A stretch of DNA of 18,166 nt from Proteobacteria bacterium UBA4656 (GTDB taxonomy: Bacteria > Pseudomonadota > Gammaproteobacteria > Xanthomonadales > Ahniellaceae). Location of the stretch: assembly GCA_002405525.1 (NCBI GenBank), contig DHLY01000100.1:136698-154863 (forward strand), given 5' to 3'. This document shows, piece by piece, positions 1-8,939 of this stretch. The notes below the pieces were generated by a model. That model did no database searches and was not told the origin of the DNA. It saw nothing but the letters and a program-made list of their open reading frames with translations. The translations under genes were made by a program, and so were the position numbers. Numbering within the stretch: the first letter of the stretch is position 1; the number at the start of each line of letters is the position of its first letter.

Positions 1-226
1 CCGCATCCCCGGGGCCCGGCTCGGCGGCGCGGGCGGCCGTGGGCTGGACCGCGCCGCCGCCGCCCAGGCCTGGACGCCGGTGGCACGGCGTCGCGGAGCC
101 GGCGCTGTCGGGATCGCCCCGACAGCCCGGACCGGAGCGCCCCGACGCCTGTCGGTGGCCTCCCGATTCCATGCCCGACGGGCGCCGCACACAATGCCCC
201 GGCGATTTGCCAACACGGGGCGTGCC
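1..226. other. Non-coding region upstream of rpoN
   Basis: No convincing gene is visible here. The rpoN reading frame stays open back to the window edge, and another frame ends in a TGA that overlaps the rpoN ATG. Both translations are Arg/Pro/Gly-rich and match no family I recognise, as expected of random high-GC sequence. The stretch holds two small hairpins (listed separately) and presumably the rpoN leader. A weak sigma-70-like pair (TTCCAT at 167, CACAAT at 190, spacer 17) is too poor to call a promoter. The end of an upstream gene cut by the window cannot be excluded. Confidence 0.5.
105..155. repeat. Two adjacent hairpins sharing arm sequences
   Basis: CTGTCGGG at 105-112 pairs perfectly with CCCGACAG at 118-125 around a 5-nt loop. 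Next, CCGAC at 142-146 pairs with GTCGG at 151-155 around a 4-nt loop. The arms share the CTGTCGG / CCGAC(AG) sequence, so the first arm could also pair with the third and the second with the fourth. No T-run follows, so this is not a classical intrinsic terminator. It could be a remnant terminator of an upstream gene, a leader structure or a protein-binding site. The structure is seen; the function is unknown. Confidence 0.45.
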
Positions 227-1687
227 ATGAAAGCGTCGTTCGCGATGCAGTTGTCGCAGGGGGTCAACATCACCCCGCAGTTGCTGCAGTCGATCAGGCT
301 CCTGCAGCTCACCGGCGCCGAACTCGAGGCGCACGTCCGCGAGGCGCTGGACGCCAATCCCATGCTCGAACAGCCCGAGGCCGGGGACGCCGGACCGGTG
401 GAAGGCGTTGACGGCAACCCGCTGCCGGTCGCCGACGTGCAGCCGGTGGCGGAACCGCTGGCCGACGTGCGGGTCGTCGACGAGGCGTGGAGCCCCGAAG
501 TCGCGTTCGGCGGCAACGGCGGTGCCGGCGCCGGCGCGGACGACGACGAGGGTGGTCCCGCGGCTCGGATCGCGGCGGCTCCCGCCGACGTTCGAGAGCA
601 CGTGCGCCAGCAGCTGGTGCTGATGCTCACCGACGCGCGCGAGATCGCGTGCGCGGCGTGGCTGGTCGACCAGGTGGACGACGCCGGCTATCTCGAACAC
701 GATCCGGAAACGCTGTCTGCGCTGCAGCCGTTCGGCTGTGCGCTCCCGCCGGCGCGGCTGGAGTCGCTGCGCCACTCGATGATGTCGCTCGATCCGGCGG
801 GCTTCGGCGCCCGTGATCTGCGCGAGTGCCTGCTGGCGCAGCTGGCGCAGGCGCAGCCGGGTGGCGAGGTCCGGGCGCTCGCGATGCGGATCGTTCATTC
901 CCACCTGCCGTTGCTGGCGACCCACGACCATGCGACGCTGGCCGCGGCGCTGGAGGCGACCGTGGCGGAGGTGGCGGCGGCCGAACGACTCATCCTGTCG
1001 CTCGATCCGCGCCCGGGCGAGTGTTTCGCCGCGCGCGACCCCGCCTACGTGGTTCCCGACGTGGTGGTCAGCCGCGATGCGTACGGCTGGAAGGTCGAGC
1101 TCAATGGTGCCGCGGCCCCGCGGGTGCGCGTCAATCGCGTCTACGAGGGCATGCTCGGTCGCTGCTCCGACAGTGCTTCGGCGCGCGGTCTGCGCGATCT
1201 GCTGCAGGAGGCGCGCTGGCTGGTTCGCGCGCTGGCGATGCGCCACGAAACGCTGATGAAAGTTTCGCAGGTGATCGTCGAGCGCCAGCGCGGCTTCCTG
1301 GAGCGCGGCGCGGAGGCGATGCAGCCGCTGACCCTGCGCGAGGTGGCCGACGCGATCGGGATGCACGAATCGACGGTGTCCCGGATCACCACCGGCAAGT
1401 ACATGCAGACGCCACGCGGCACCCTCGAACTGAAGTTCTTCTTCTCCAACCGCCTGCAGGGCGCCGAGGTTTCGGGGGTTGCGATCCGCGCCATGGTCAA
1501 GCGGCTGATCGACTCCGAGAATCCGGCCGTGCCGCTGGCCGACGACACCATCGCCGCGCTGCTGGCGCGGCAGGGCGTGCGCATCGCGCGCCGCACCGTC
1601 GCCAAGTACCGGGACTTGTTGCAGATCGCGGCCGCCAAGGACCGCCGCCGCGACCTGGCGCATCGTGCCGAGGCCTCCTTCGCCTGA
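227..1687 (+). CDS. rpoN: RNA polymerase sigma-54 factor (RpoN, flagellar-cluster copy)
   Basis: Alternative sigma factor that directs RNA polymerase to -24/-12 promoters and needs an AAA+ activator such as the FleQ encoded two genes downstream. The 486-residue product opens with the Gln/Leu-rich region I (QLSQ, TPQLLQSIRLLQL, then NPMLE). An acidic, Ala/Gly-rich region II follows, then the core-binding region, a helix-turn-helix near residues 365-390 (LREVADAIGMHESTVSRIT), and the RpoN box ARRTVAKYR at 454-462. The start at 227 was chosen because MKASFAMQLSQ is the family N-terminus; a longer frame from 80 adds 49 unlikely residues. GGGG at 217-220 may serve as a weak ribosome site. Position beside vemR and fleQ matches the rpoN2 of Xanthomonas, so a second rpoN elsewhere in the genome is likely (inference). 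Confidence 0.96.
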   Translation: MKASFAMQLSQGVNITPQLLQSIRLLQLTGAELEAHVREALDANPMLEQPEAGDAGPVEGVDGNPLPVADVQPVAEPLADVRVVDEAWSPEVAFGGNGGAGAGADDDEGGPAARIAAAPADVREHVRQQLVLMLTDAREIACAAWLVDQVDDAGYLEHDPETLSALQPFGCALPPARLESLRHSMMSLDPAGFGARDLRECLLAQLAQAQPGGEVRALAMRIVHSHLPLLATHDHATLAAALEATVAEVAAAERLILSLDPRPGECFAARDPAYVVPDVVVSRDAYGWKVELNGAAAPRVRVNRVYEGMLGRCSDSASARGLRDLLQEARWLVRALAMRHETLMKVSQVIVERQRGFLERGAEAMQPLTLREVADAIGMHESTVSRITTGKYMQTPRGTLELKFFFSNRLQGAEVSGVAIRAMVKRLIDSENPAVPLADDTIAALLARQGVRIARRTVAKYRDLLQIAAAKDRRRDLAHRAEASFA

Positions 1688-1696
1688 ACCCCGCCC

Positions 1697-2096
1697 ATGC
1701 GCAACCTGATGGAATTCGCCGCCATGCGCCAGCTCCGCGTCCTCCTCGTCGACGATCACGAGGGTTTCCTCAATGCTGCCCAGCGCCAGTTGCGCAACCT
1801 GCCCTGGGTGTCCGTGGTCGGCCGCGCGCTGAACGGCCTCGAAGCCGTGCGCATGACCGAACAGCTCACTCCGGACGCGGTTCTGATGGACCTCGCGATG
1901 CCCGAGATGGGCGGGCTGCAGGCCACGCGGCTGATCAAGGCGCAGGACAAGCCGCCGTTCGTCGTCATCGCCAGCCACTTCGACGACCCTCAGCACCGCG
2001 AACATGCGGCATCCGCCGGCGCCGATGGCTTCGTGAGCAAGATGTTCTACGTGCAGGAAGTGGTCCCGATACTCGAAAAGCTCGCGGGTGAGAGCC

Positions 2097-2104
<8 letters not shown>
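1697..2104 (+). CDS. vemR: Stand-alone response regulator receiver, VemR-like
   Basis: Single-domain CheY-like receiver without an output domain. Counting from 1697 it is 135 residues: acidic pair D19-D20 (VLLVDDHE), phosphoacceptor D65 ([12 protein letters not shown]), switch Ser93 (VIASH) and Lys115 (FVSK). All catalytic positions are present, so it should be phosphorylatable. The place between rpoN and fleQ is that of Xanthomonas VemR, which affects motility, exopolysaccharide and virulence and works with FleQ. If translation instead starts at the ATG at 1724, the acidic residue and phosphoacceptor become D11 and D56, the numbers I recall for VemR; that start is a serious alternative. The start lies 9 nt after the rpoN stop and the end overlaps fleQ by 8 nt, so co-translation is likely. 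The partner kinase is not in the window. Confidence 0.85.
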
Positions 2105-3548
<1,444 letters not shown>

Positions 3549-3569
3549 GGCGCGCATGAGCGCCGCCCC

Positions 3570-3592
3570 ACAGCGACCGGTGGTTGCGCTGT
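3570..3592. promoter_or_regulatory. Inverted repeat upstream of the fliE promoter (candidate activator site)
   Basis: ACAGCG (3570-3575) and CGCTGT (3587-3592) form a perfect inverted repeat flanking an ACCGGT core. It lies about 56-78 bp upstream of the predicted sigma-54 start point, where a FleQ-type activator could bind. Chance inverted repeats are common in DNA this GC-rich, so the role is only inferred from position. Confidence 0.3.
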
Positions 3593-3621
3593 CCGCGGCT
3601 GCGCCCATGGCGTCGGTCGCG

Positions 3622-3637
3622 CGGCACGCCCCTTGCT
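3622..3637 (+). promoter_or_regulatory. Sigma-54 promoter of fliE (and fliFGHI)
   Basis: CGGCACG-CCCC-TTGCT agrees with the consensus TGGCACG-N4-TTGCW at 11 of 12 positions, with the required 10 bp between GG (3623-3624) and GC (3635-3636). The predicted transcription start is near 3648. That leaves a 33-nt leader to the fliE ATG, including the ribosome site GGAAG at 3672-3676. It sits in the only gap between fleQ and fliE. Confidence 0.8.
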
Positions 3638-3680
3638 GTTGACGTAGCGCCGGCAGATTCGAGCCGGCCCCGGAAGTCCG

Positions 3681-4025
3681 ATGAGCGACCTGAACATCGC
3701 CAGTGTTCTGAGCCAGATCCGCAGCCTGCGCGAGCAGGCCGGCGCGGCGCGCGCCGGGATGCCGTTGCCTGCCGCCAGCCAGGCGCCGACGCAGGCTGGC
3801 ATGCCGGCGTTCGGCGACCTGCTCAAGGGAGCGCTCGATGGCGTCAACCGGTCGCAGTCGGAGTCGACGCGACTGCAGGAAGCCTTCCAGGTCGGCGATC
3901 CGCGCGCCGACCTGCCGTCGGTGATGCTGGCGATGCAGAAATCGTCGGTGTCGTTCCGCGCCCTGGTCGAGGTCCGCAACCGCGTGGTGCAGGCCTATCA
4001 GGACGTGATGAACATGCCGATGTGA
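3681..4025 (+). CDS. fliE: Flagellar hook-basal body protein FliE
   Basis: Small basal-body protein thought to join the MS ring to the proximal rod and one of the first export substrates. The 114-residue product has the usual variable N-terminal half and the conserved C-terminal helix ([20 protein letters not shown], ending near [16 protein letters not shown]) typical of the family. Length matches the family, about 100-115 residues. It follows a strong sigma-54 promoter and a GGAAG ribosome site 4 nt before the ATG. It opens the fliEFGHI block, as in most gammaproteobacteria. Confidence 0.95.
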   Translation: MSDLNIASVLSQIRSLREQAGAARAGMPLPAASQAPTQAGMPAFGDLLKGALDGVNRSQSESTRLQEAFQVGDPRADLPSVMLAMQKSSVSFRALVEVRNRVVQAYQDVMNMPM

Positions 4026-4084
4026 GTCGCGCGATCTGCCGCTGACCCGCACCCCGACCGACCTGCGATCCGACGAACACCGCC

Positions 4085-5767
4085 ATGGCCGAACCACTCG
4101 CCCTCCCTGGACCCGGCACCCGCCTGCAGGACCTGCCTTACGTGCGGCAACTGGTCTCCCTGGGTGGCTTGGCGCTGGCGATCGCGGTCGGCATCTGGCT
4201 CTTCACCTGGACCCAGAAGCCGGCCTATGTCGCGGTTTATCCGGGCCTCGAAGCGAAGGACGCGGCCGAGGTGCTGGATGCGCTGCGCGCGGCGCAGGTC
4301 GCGGTGCAACTCGATCCTGCGACCGGCGCGGTGACGGTGCCGGAGGCCGATCTGCAGTCGGCGCGGCTCAAGCTCGCCGCCGCGGGCTTGCCGGCAGGGT
4401 CGCGGATGGGGATCGAGATGATCCAGCGCGACCAGGGGTTCGGCGCCAGCCAGTTCGTGGAGGGCGCGCGCTACCAGCACGCCCTGGAGACCGAACTGGC
4501 GCGCACGATCGCCGCGGTGCGTCCGGTGCGCAGTGCGCGCGTCCATCTCGCGCTGCCGCGCGCGTCAGCCTTCGCCAGCCGCCGCGAGCCGGCGAGTGCC
4601 TCGGTGCTGGTCGACCTGCTGCCCGGCCGAAGTCTCGAGCGCGAGCAGGTTGCGGCGATCGTGCACATGGTCGCGTCCAGCATTCCGGAACTGTCGGCCG
4701 AGCGGGTGACCGTGATCGACCAGAGCGGCCGCCTGCTGACCCGCGATCCCGCCGATTCGGATGCCGAACTCGCCGCCGAACAGTTCGCGCAGACGCGGCG
4801 CATCGAATCCACCTACGTCGAGCGCATCCAGCGTCTGCTGGAGCCGCTCACCGGTCCCGGCCGGGTCAGCGCCCAGGTCGCCGTGGACATGGATTTCGCG
4901 GTCACCGAGGAGGCGCGGGAGTCGTTCGCGCCGGACGGCCGGCTGCGCAGTGAACAGGTGTCCGAGGCGGTCACGGAGGCGCGCGCCGCCGCCGGCATTC
5001 CCGGCGCGACCAGCAACCAGCCGCCCGAGGCAGCACCGCCAACCAGCGCCGACGGCCAGGCAGCCGGCGACCCGGCGGCGGCGCCGCCGTCCAATTCGTC
5101 CCGCAGTTCGACCCGCAATTTCGAGATGGACCGCACGGTCAGCCATACCCGGCAGCCGGCGGGCCGCGTGCGTCGCGTGTCGGTCGCGGTGCTGGTCGAT
5201 CATGTTCCGGCCGCGCCGCTCGCAGCGCCCGCTGCCGGCGACGCCGAGGAGGACGGAGGCGCGGAGCAAGAGTCCGCGGAAGCGCCGGCCGCGCCGGCCC
5301 TGCGCGCGCTCACTGCGGAGGAAATCGCGCAGGTCGAGAAACTGGTGCGCGAGGCGGTCGGTTTCGACGCCGAGCGCGGGGACACCCTGTCGGTGATGAA
5401 TGCACCATTCGCGCGCATCGAGCCGCCGGCGCCGCTCGAGGAGCCGCCGCTGTGGCAGCAGCCGCACCTGCGCGAGTACGCGCGGCTCGCTCTGGGCACG
5501 CTGGTGGTGCTGGTGCTGGTGTTCGGGGTGCTGCGCCCGCTGCTGCGGGGACTGGCCACGCCGCGCATCTCGGAGACGGTGCTGACCACCACCATCGACG
5601 GCGGTTCGGTTCCAGCGCTCGGACACGACAATGCGCAGACTGCAGAGTTGATCGCACCGCCGATCGACCAGCACGAGGCGCGGCTGCAGCGGGCGCGCCA
5701 GTCGGTACAGCAGGATCCGCGCAAGGTCGCGCAGGTGATGAAGGCCTGGGTGGGCGGCGATGCCTGA
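4085..5767 (+). CDS. fliF: Flagellar MS-ring protein FliF
   Basis: Inner-membrane protein that forms the MS ring, the platform for the rotor, the rod and the export gate. The 560-residue product has an N-terminal membrane helix at about 25-41 and a periplasmic part with ring-building motifs. These include the [15 protein letters not shown] segment near residue 50 and the [15 protein letters not shown] strand region. A second membrane helix lies at about 468-484, followed by the cytoplasmic tail that docks FliG ([19 protein letters not shown], then VMKAW). A low-complexity Ala/Pro/Ser stretch lies around residues 305-340 where the family is variable. Length is normal. No clear ribosome site is seen in the 59-nt gap after fliE. 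The last 8 nt overlap fliG. Confidence 0.96.
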   Translation: MAEPLALPGPGTRLQDLPYVRQLVSLGGLALAIAVGIWLFTWTQKPAYVAVYPGLEAKDAAEVLDALRAAQVAVQLDPATGAVTVPEADLQSARLKLAAAGLPAGSRMGIEMIQRDQGFGASQFVEGARYQHALETELARTIAAVRPVRSARVHLALPRASAFASRREPASASVLVDLLPGRSLEREQVAAIVHMVASSIPELSAERVTVIDQSGRLLTRDPADSDAELAAEQFAQTRRIESTYVERIQRLLEPLTGPGRVSAQVAVDMDFAVTEEARESFAPDGRLRSEQVSEAVTEARAAAGIPGATSNQPPEAAPPTSADGQAAGDPAAAPPSNSSRSSTRNFEMDRTVSHTRQPAGRVRRVSVAVLVDHVPAAPLAAPAAGDAEEDGGAEQESAEAPAAPALRALTAEEIAQVEKLVREAVGFDAERGDTLSVMNAPFARIEPPAPLEEPPLWQQPHLREYARLALGTLVVLVLVFGVLRPLLRGLATPRISETVLTTTIDGGSVPALGHDNAQTAELIAPPIDQHEARLQRARQSVQQDPRKVAQVMKAWVGGDA

Positions 5768-6779
5768 GTCCGATGCCGATGCAGGCGGCCTGAGCGGCAC
5801 CCAGCGGGCAGCGGTGCTGCTGATGAGCCTCGGAGAGTCCGAGGCCGCCGACGTGCTCAAGCACATGAGCGCGAAGGAGGTCCAGAAGCTCGGCGCCGCC
5901 ATGGCGACGATCTCGGGCGTCACCCGCGCTCAGCTCGAACAGATCGTTGCCGAATTCACCGGACTGCTCGAGGAGCAGACCTCGGTCGGCATCGGCGCCG
6001 ACGACTACGTGCGCAAAGTGCTGCTGCAGGCACTCGGCGAAGACAAGGCCAACGGCGTGATTGATCGCATCCTGCACGGACGCAACAGCCGCGGGCTGGA
6101 CAATCTCAAGTGGATGGATGCGCGTGCGGTGGCGGAGCTGGTGCGCAACGAGCATCCGCAGATCATGGCGATCGTGCTCTCCTACCTCGACCCCGACCAT
6201 GCGGCTGAAGTGCTGAAATTCCTGTCCGACCGTGTGCGCGGCGATGTCATGCTGCGCGTCGCCACCCTGGACAGCATTCCGGCCAACGCGCTCAACGAAC
6301 TCAACGATATTCTCGAAAAGCAGTTCTCCGGGCAGCAGGGTGCGAAGGCGTCCTCGATGGGTGGGCTAAAGACAGCGGCCAACATCCTGAACTTCGTCGA
6401 CGGCACGCTGGAGCAGCAGATCCTGGGCAACATCGGCCAGGTCGACAGTGAGTTGTCCGGTCGCATCCAGGACATGATGTTCGTGTTCGACGACATCGCA
6501 GAGATGGACGACCGCAGCGTGCAGGCGGTGATGCGCGAGATCGCCGGCGACCGGCTTGGCCTCGCGCTGCGCGGTTGCGATCCGAAAGTGCGCGAAAAAA
6601 TCCTCAAGAACATGTCCAAGCGGGCGGCCGACATGCTGGTCGAAGACATGGAGGCCCGCGGTCCGGCGAAGCTGTCCGACGTCGAGGGCGCGCAGAAGGA
6701 AATCCTGTCGGCGGTGCGGCGGCTGGCCGACGCGGGCACGATCCAGCTCGGCGGCTCCGGCGCCGAGAAGATGGTCTGA
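5760..6779 (+). CDS. fliG: Flagellar motor switch protein FliG
   Basis: Rotor protein that bridges FliF and FliM and interacts with the stator to generate torque. The 339-residue product shows the three family domains. The middle domain carries EHPQ at 131-134. A flexible hinge lies near MFVF (240-243). The C-terminal torque helix carries alternating charges (Lys283, Arg288, Asp291, Glu295, Asp296, Arg300 region), and the protein ends near AEKMV. The ATG overlaps the fliF stop in the 8-nt pattern ATGCCTGA, so translational coupling with fliF is likely. Length is typical. Confidence 0.97.
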   Translation: MPESDADAGGLSGTQRAAVLLMSLGESEAADVLKHMSAKEVQKLGAAMATISGVTRAQLEQIVAEFTGLLEEQTSVGIGADDYVRKVLLQALGEDKANGVIDRILHGRNSRGLDNLKWMDARAVAELVRNEHPQIMAIVLSYLDPDHAAEVLKFLSDRVRGDVMLRVATLDSIPANALNELNDILEKQFSGQQGAKASSMGGLKTAANILNFVDGTLEQQILGNIGQVDSELSGRIQDMMFVFDDIAEMDDRSVQAVMREIAGDRLGLALRGCDPKVREKILKNMSKRAADMLVEDMEARGPAKLSDVEGAQKEILSAVRRLADAGTIQLGGSGAEKMV

Positions 6780-6794
6780 CCGCCGGCTCAGGCC

Positions 6795-7379
6795 ATGCAT
6801 TCCCCTCACGATCGTTCCGAGGCCGTCGCATGGACGCCGCGCGACCTGACGCCGCGCGCGGCACCCACCGTCGAAGAGCTGGACGACATGGTGCGGGTCG
6901 CACGCGAAGAGGGGTGGCGCGAGGGGCGGGAGCAGGGTTATGCCGACGGCATGGCGCAGGCGCGCGCTGAGCAGCAGCGGCTGGCGGCGCTGTGCACGAC
7001 GCTGCAGCGGCCGGTCGCGGAGCTCGATGAGGACGTGGCACTGCAGTTGCTGGAGCTGGCGGTGGCGGTTGCCCGGGCGGCCTCGCGCGTCCAGCTCGCC
7101 TGGGACAGCGGCGCGCTGATGGAAGTCGTTCGCGAGGCGCTGGCGATCGCCGGCACCGAACGCGGCGTCGAGCTGCGCCTGCATCCCGGCGACGTATCGC
7201 GAGTCGAACTGGCGCTGGAGGCGGGCGGCATCAGTACGCTGCCGCGCCTGGTGGCCGATCCGGCACTGATGCCCGGTGACGTGCGCGTGCACGGCGAGTC
7301 GCTTCGCCTCGACGCCACGCTCGACACGAGGCTGGCGGCGGTGGCTGCCGCATTGGCCGGGCGGGTGCGCGATGGTTGA
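6795..7379 (+). CDS. fliH: Flagellar export ATPase regulator FliH
   Basis: Peripheral-stalk protein that binds the ATPase FliI and tethers it to FliN and the export gate. The 194-residue product has an N-terminal Trp13, as in FliH proteins whose Trp residues contact FliN/FlhA. A GxxxG ladder (Gly40, 44, 48, 52) is a hallmark of the family's helical stalk. The rest is an Ala/Leu-rich C-terminal domain of the V-type ATPase subunit E kind. Sequence conservation is low in this family, so the call rests on the ladder, the size and the place between fliG and fliI. The gene starts 15 nt after fliG and overlaps fliI by 8 nt. Confidence 0.9.
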   Translation: MHSPHDRSEAVAWTPRDLTPRAAPTVEELDDMVRVAREEGWREGREQGYADGMAQARAEQQRLAALCTTLQRPVAELDEDVALQLLELAVAVARAASRVQLAWDSGALMEVVREALAIAGTERGVELRLHPGDVSRVELALEAGGISTLPRLVADPALMPGDVRVHGESLRLDATLDTRLAAVAAALAGRVRDG

Positions 7380-8718
7380 GGAAACCGTTGCCGCGCGCTC
7401 GGCGGCGCACGCCGCGCGGCTGTCGCGGCTGGCCGGCCGGGTGCCGGAGCGGGCGCCGATCCAGCGCGAGGGAATCCTGCGTCGGGTGGTGGGCCTGACC
7501 CTGGAAGCGGCCGGCATGGAGTTGCCGGTCGGCGCCTCGTGCCGGGTGGCCGCACGTGGCGGCTGGGTCGACGCCGAGGTGGTCGGCTTCAGCGGCGACC
7601 GCACCTTCCTGATGCCGTCGTCCGAGGTGCATGGCCTGCTGCCCAATGCGCGGGTGGTCCCCACGGCGGGCGAGGGCAAGGTGCCGGTGGGCGAGGGCCT
7701 GCTCGGGCGCGTGATCGACGGCGAGGGGGCACCGCTCGATGGTCGACCCGCTCCGCGGCCGGCGGCCGAGGTGCCGCTCGCCGGTCGCCCGATCAACCCG
7801 TTGGAGCGCGAGCCCATCGACCGCCCGCTCGATGTCGGCGTGCGGGCGATCAACGCGATCCTTCCGATCGGTCGCGGCCAGCGCATCGGACTGTTCGCAG
7901 GTTCCGGCGTCGGCAAGTCCACCCTGCTCGGCATGATGACGCGCTACACCGAGGCGGAGGTGGTGGTGGTCGGCCTGGTGGGGGAGCGTGGCCGCGAAGT
8001 GCGCGACTTCGTCGAACGCACGCTGGGCGAAGCAGGCCTGCGCCGCGCGGTGGTGGTGGCCACCCCGGCCGACCGTCCGCCGCTGGCGCGTCTGCGAGGC
8101 GCCTGGCGCGCCACCGCGATCGCGGAGTGGTTCCGCGACCAGGGCCGCCAAGTGCTGCTGCTGCTCGACTCGCTGACCCGCGTGGCGCAAGCGCAGCGCG
8201 AGATCGGCCTGTCGGTGGGCGAGCCGCCCACGACCCGCGGCTATCCGCCCAGCGTCTTCGCGCGCCTGCCCGCGCTGGTCGAGCGTGCCGGCAACGGCGG
8301 TCGCGGCGGCGGCTCGATCACTGCCTTCTACACCGTGCTCACCGAGGGCGACGACCACAACGAGCCGATCTCGGACGCCGCGCGCGCAATCCTCGACGGG
8401 CATGTTCTGCTGTCGCGCGCGGTCGCCGACAGCGGCATCTATCCGGCGATCGACATCGAAGCCTCGGTAAGCCGTGTGGTCCCCGACATCACCGATGTCG
8501 CCTGGCGCGAGCGCATCCGGCGGCTGCGCGCGCTGGTGTCGTCCTACAACGCCAACCGCGATCTGATCGCGCTTGGCGCCTACCAGAAAGGCTCCGATCC
8601 GCGCATCGACGAGGCCATCAAGCGTTGGCCGCTGGTGCAGAAGCTGTTGCTGCAGGACGTCGCCGAGAGCGCGCGGCTCGACGACAGCAAGTCTGCGCTG
8701 GAGGCGGTGCTGGCCTGA
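7372..8718 (+). CDS. fliI: Flagellum-specific export ATPase FliI
   Basis: Cytoplasmic ATPase of the flagellar type III secretion apparatus, related to F1 beta. The 448-residue product has Walker A FAGSGVGKST in the P-loop, a hydrophobic Walker B strand ending LLLLDSLTR, and the conserved EIGLSVGEPPTTRGYPPS segment. Ala/Val-rich nucleotide-domain strands and the C-terminal helix bundle (YNANRDLIALGAYQKGSD) follow. The start at 7372 gives the normal family N-terminus and overlaps the fliH stop as ATGGTTGA. An in-frame ATG at 7276 would overlap fliH by about 100 nt and add 32 unlikely residues. It ends the fliEFGHI block; the next gene is not fliJ, which is unusual. Confidence 0.97.
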   Translation: MVEETVAARSAAHAARLSRLAGRVPERAPIQREGILRRVVGLTLEAAGMELPVGASCRVAARGGWVDAEVVGFSGDRTFLMPSSEVHGLLPNARVVPTAGEGKVPVGEGLLGRVIDGEGAPLDGRPAPRPAAEVPLAGRPINPLEREPIDRPLDVGVRAINAILPIGRGQRIGLFAGSGVGKSTLLGMMTRYTEAEVVVVGLVGERGREVRDFVERTLGEAGLRRAVVVATPADRPPLARLRGAWRATAIAEWFRDQGRQVLLLLDSLTRVAQAQREIGLSVGEPPTTRGYPPSVFARLPALVERAGNGGRGGGSITAFYTVLTEGDDHNEPISDAARAILDGHVLLSRAVADSGIYPAIDIEASVSRVVPDITDVAWRERIRRLRALVSSYNANRDLIALGAYQKGSDPRIDEAIKRWPLVQKLLLQDVAESARLDDSKSALEAVLA

Positions 8719-8855
8719 CGACTGCCGCGGTCGGCGGATCGCCGCCCTGGTGGCCGGCGGACGGCGAGGCCGCGCAGCGACTGTGCAGTGGATCCCGGCC
8801 GGATCCGCCGTTCCGGGGTCGCCGCGCGAGGTAGCACCGGATTGCCTGTAGAGTC

Positions 8856-8872
8856 CCGGACTTCCGGTTCAC
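8856..8872. promoter_or_regulatory. Inverted repeat and CCGGTTCAC element upstream of the DUF1566 promoter
   Basis: CCGGA (8856-8860) and TCCGG (8863-8867) form a short perfect inverted repeat about 54-65 bp upstream of the predicted start. It overlaps the 9-mer CCGGTTCAC (8864-8872), which recurs exactly upstream of the fliL promoter at 12317-12325. It is a candidate binding site for the activator; the function is inferred from position and recurrence only. Confidence 0.25.
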
Positions 8873-8894
8873 ATGCTCTGAGATACCCAAGCGT

Positions 8895-8910
8895 AGGCAG
8901 GGTGCTTGCT
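8895..8910 (+). promoter_or_regulatory. Sigma-54 promoter of the DUF1566 lipoprotein gene
   Basis: AGGCAGG-GTGC-TTGCT matches TGGCACG-N4-TTGCW at 10 of 12 positions with the exact 10-bp spacing between GG (8896-8897) and GC (8908-8909). The complete TTGCT -12 element is present. The predicted transcription start is near 8921. The 19-nt leader contains AGGAG at 8929-8933, ideally placed before the ATG at 8940. Mismatches are the first T of the -24 box and one C. The match is weaker than at fliE, fliJ and fliL, but the geometry is the same. Confidence 0.62.
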
Positions 8911-8939
8911 CCCTTGGCATCGCCCCGCAGGAGCCTCGC

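Noticed and set aside
81..94. TGGCACG followed by TCGC before rpoN, resembling a sigma-54 promoter
   Set aside because: GG and GC are separated by 9 rather than 10 bp and the -12 element lacks TTGC. Sigma-54 promoters tolerate spacing changes poorly.
80..226. N-terminal extension of rpoN from the ATG at 80
   Set aside because: Sigma-54 factors begin directly with the Gln-rich region I, which starts at 227. The extra 49 residues are Arg/Ala/Pro-rich and non-conserved.
39..230. Open frame ending in a TGA that overlaps the rpoN ATG
   Set aside because: The translation is Pro/Arg/Gly-rich with no recognisable family, and long open frames are expected by chance at this GC content. The overlap alone is not enough, although the tail of an upstream gene cannot be fully excluded.
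8719..8860. Intrinsic terminator after fliI
   Set aside because: There are GC-rich short palindromes (GGATCC-type) but no stable hairpin followed by a T-run.
8887..8917. Competing short stems (CCAAG/CTTGG and CAAGC/GCTTG) around the DUF1566 promoter
   Set aside because: Stems are only 5 bp, no riboswitch class is recognised, and most of the region would lie upstream of the predicted transcript start.
8915..8929. TGGCATCGCCCCGCA before the DUF1566 gene as a sigma-54 site
   Set aside because: The spacing is 9 bp, there is no TTGC, and it overlaps the ribosome site. The element at 8895-8910 fits far better.
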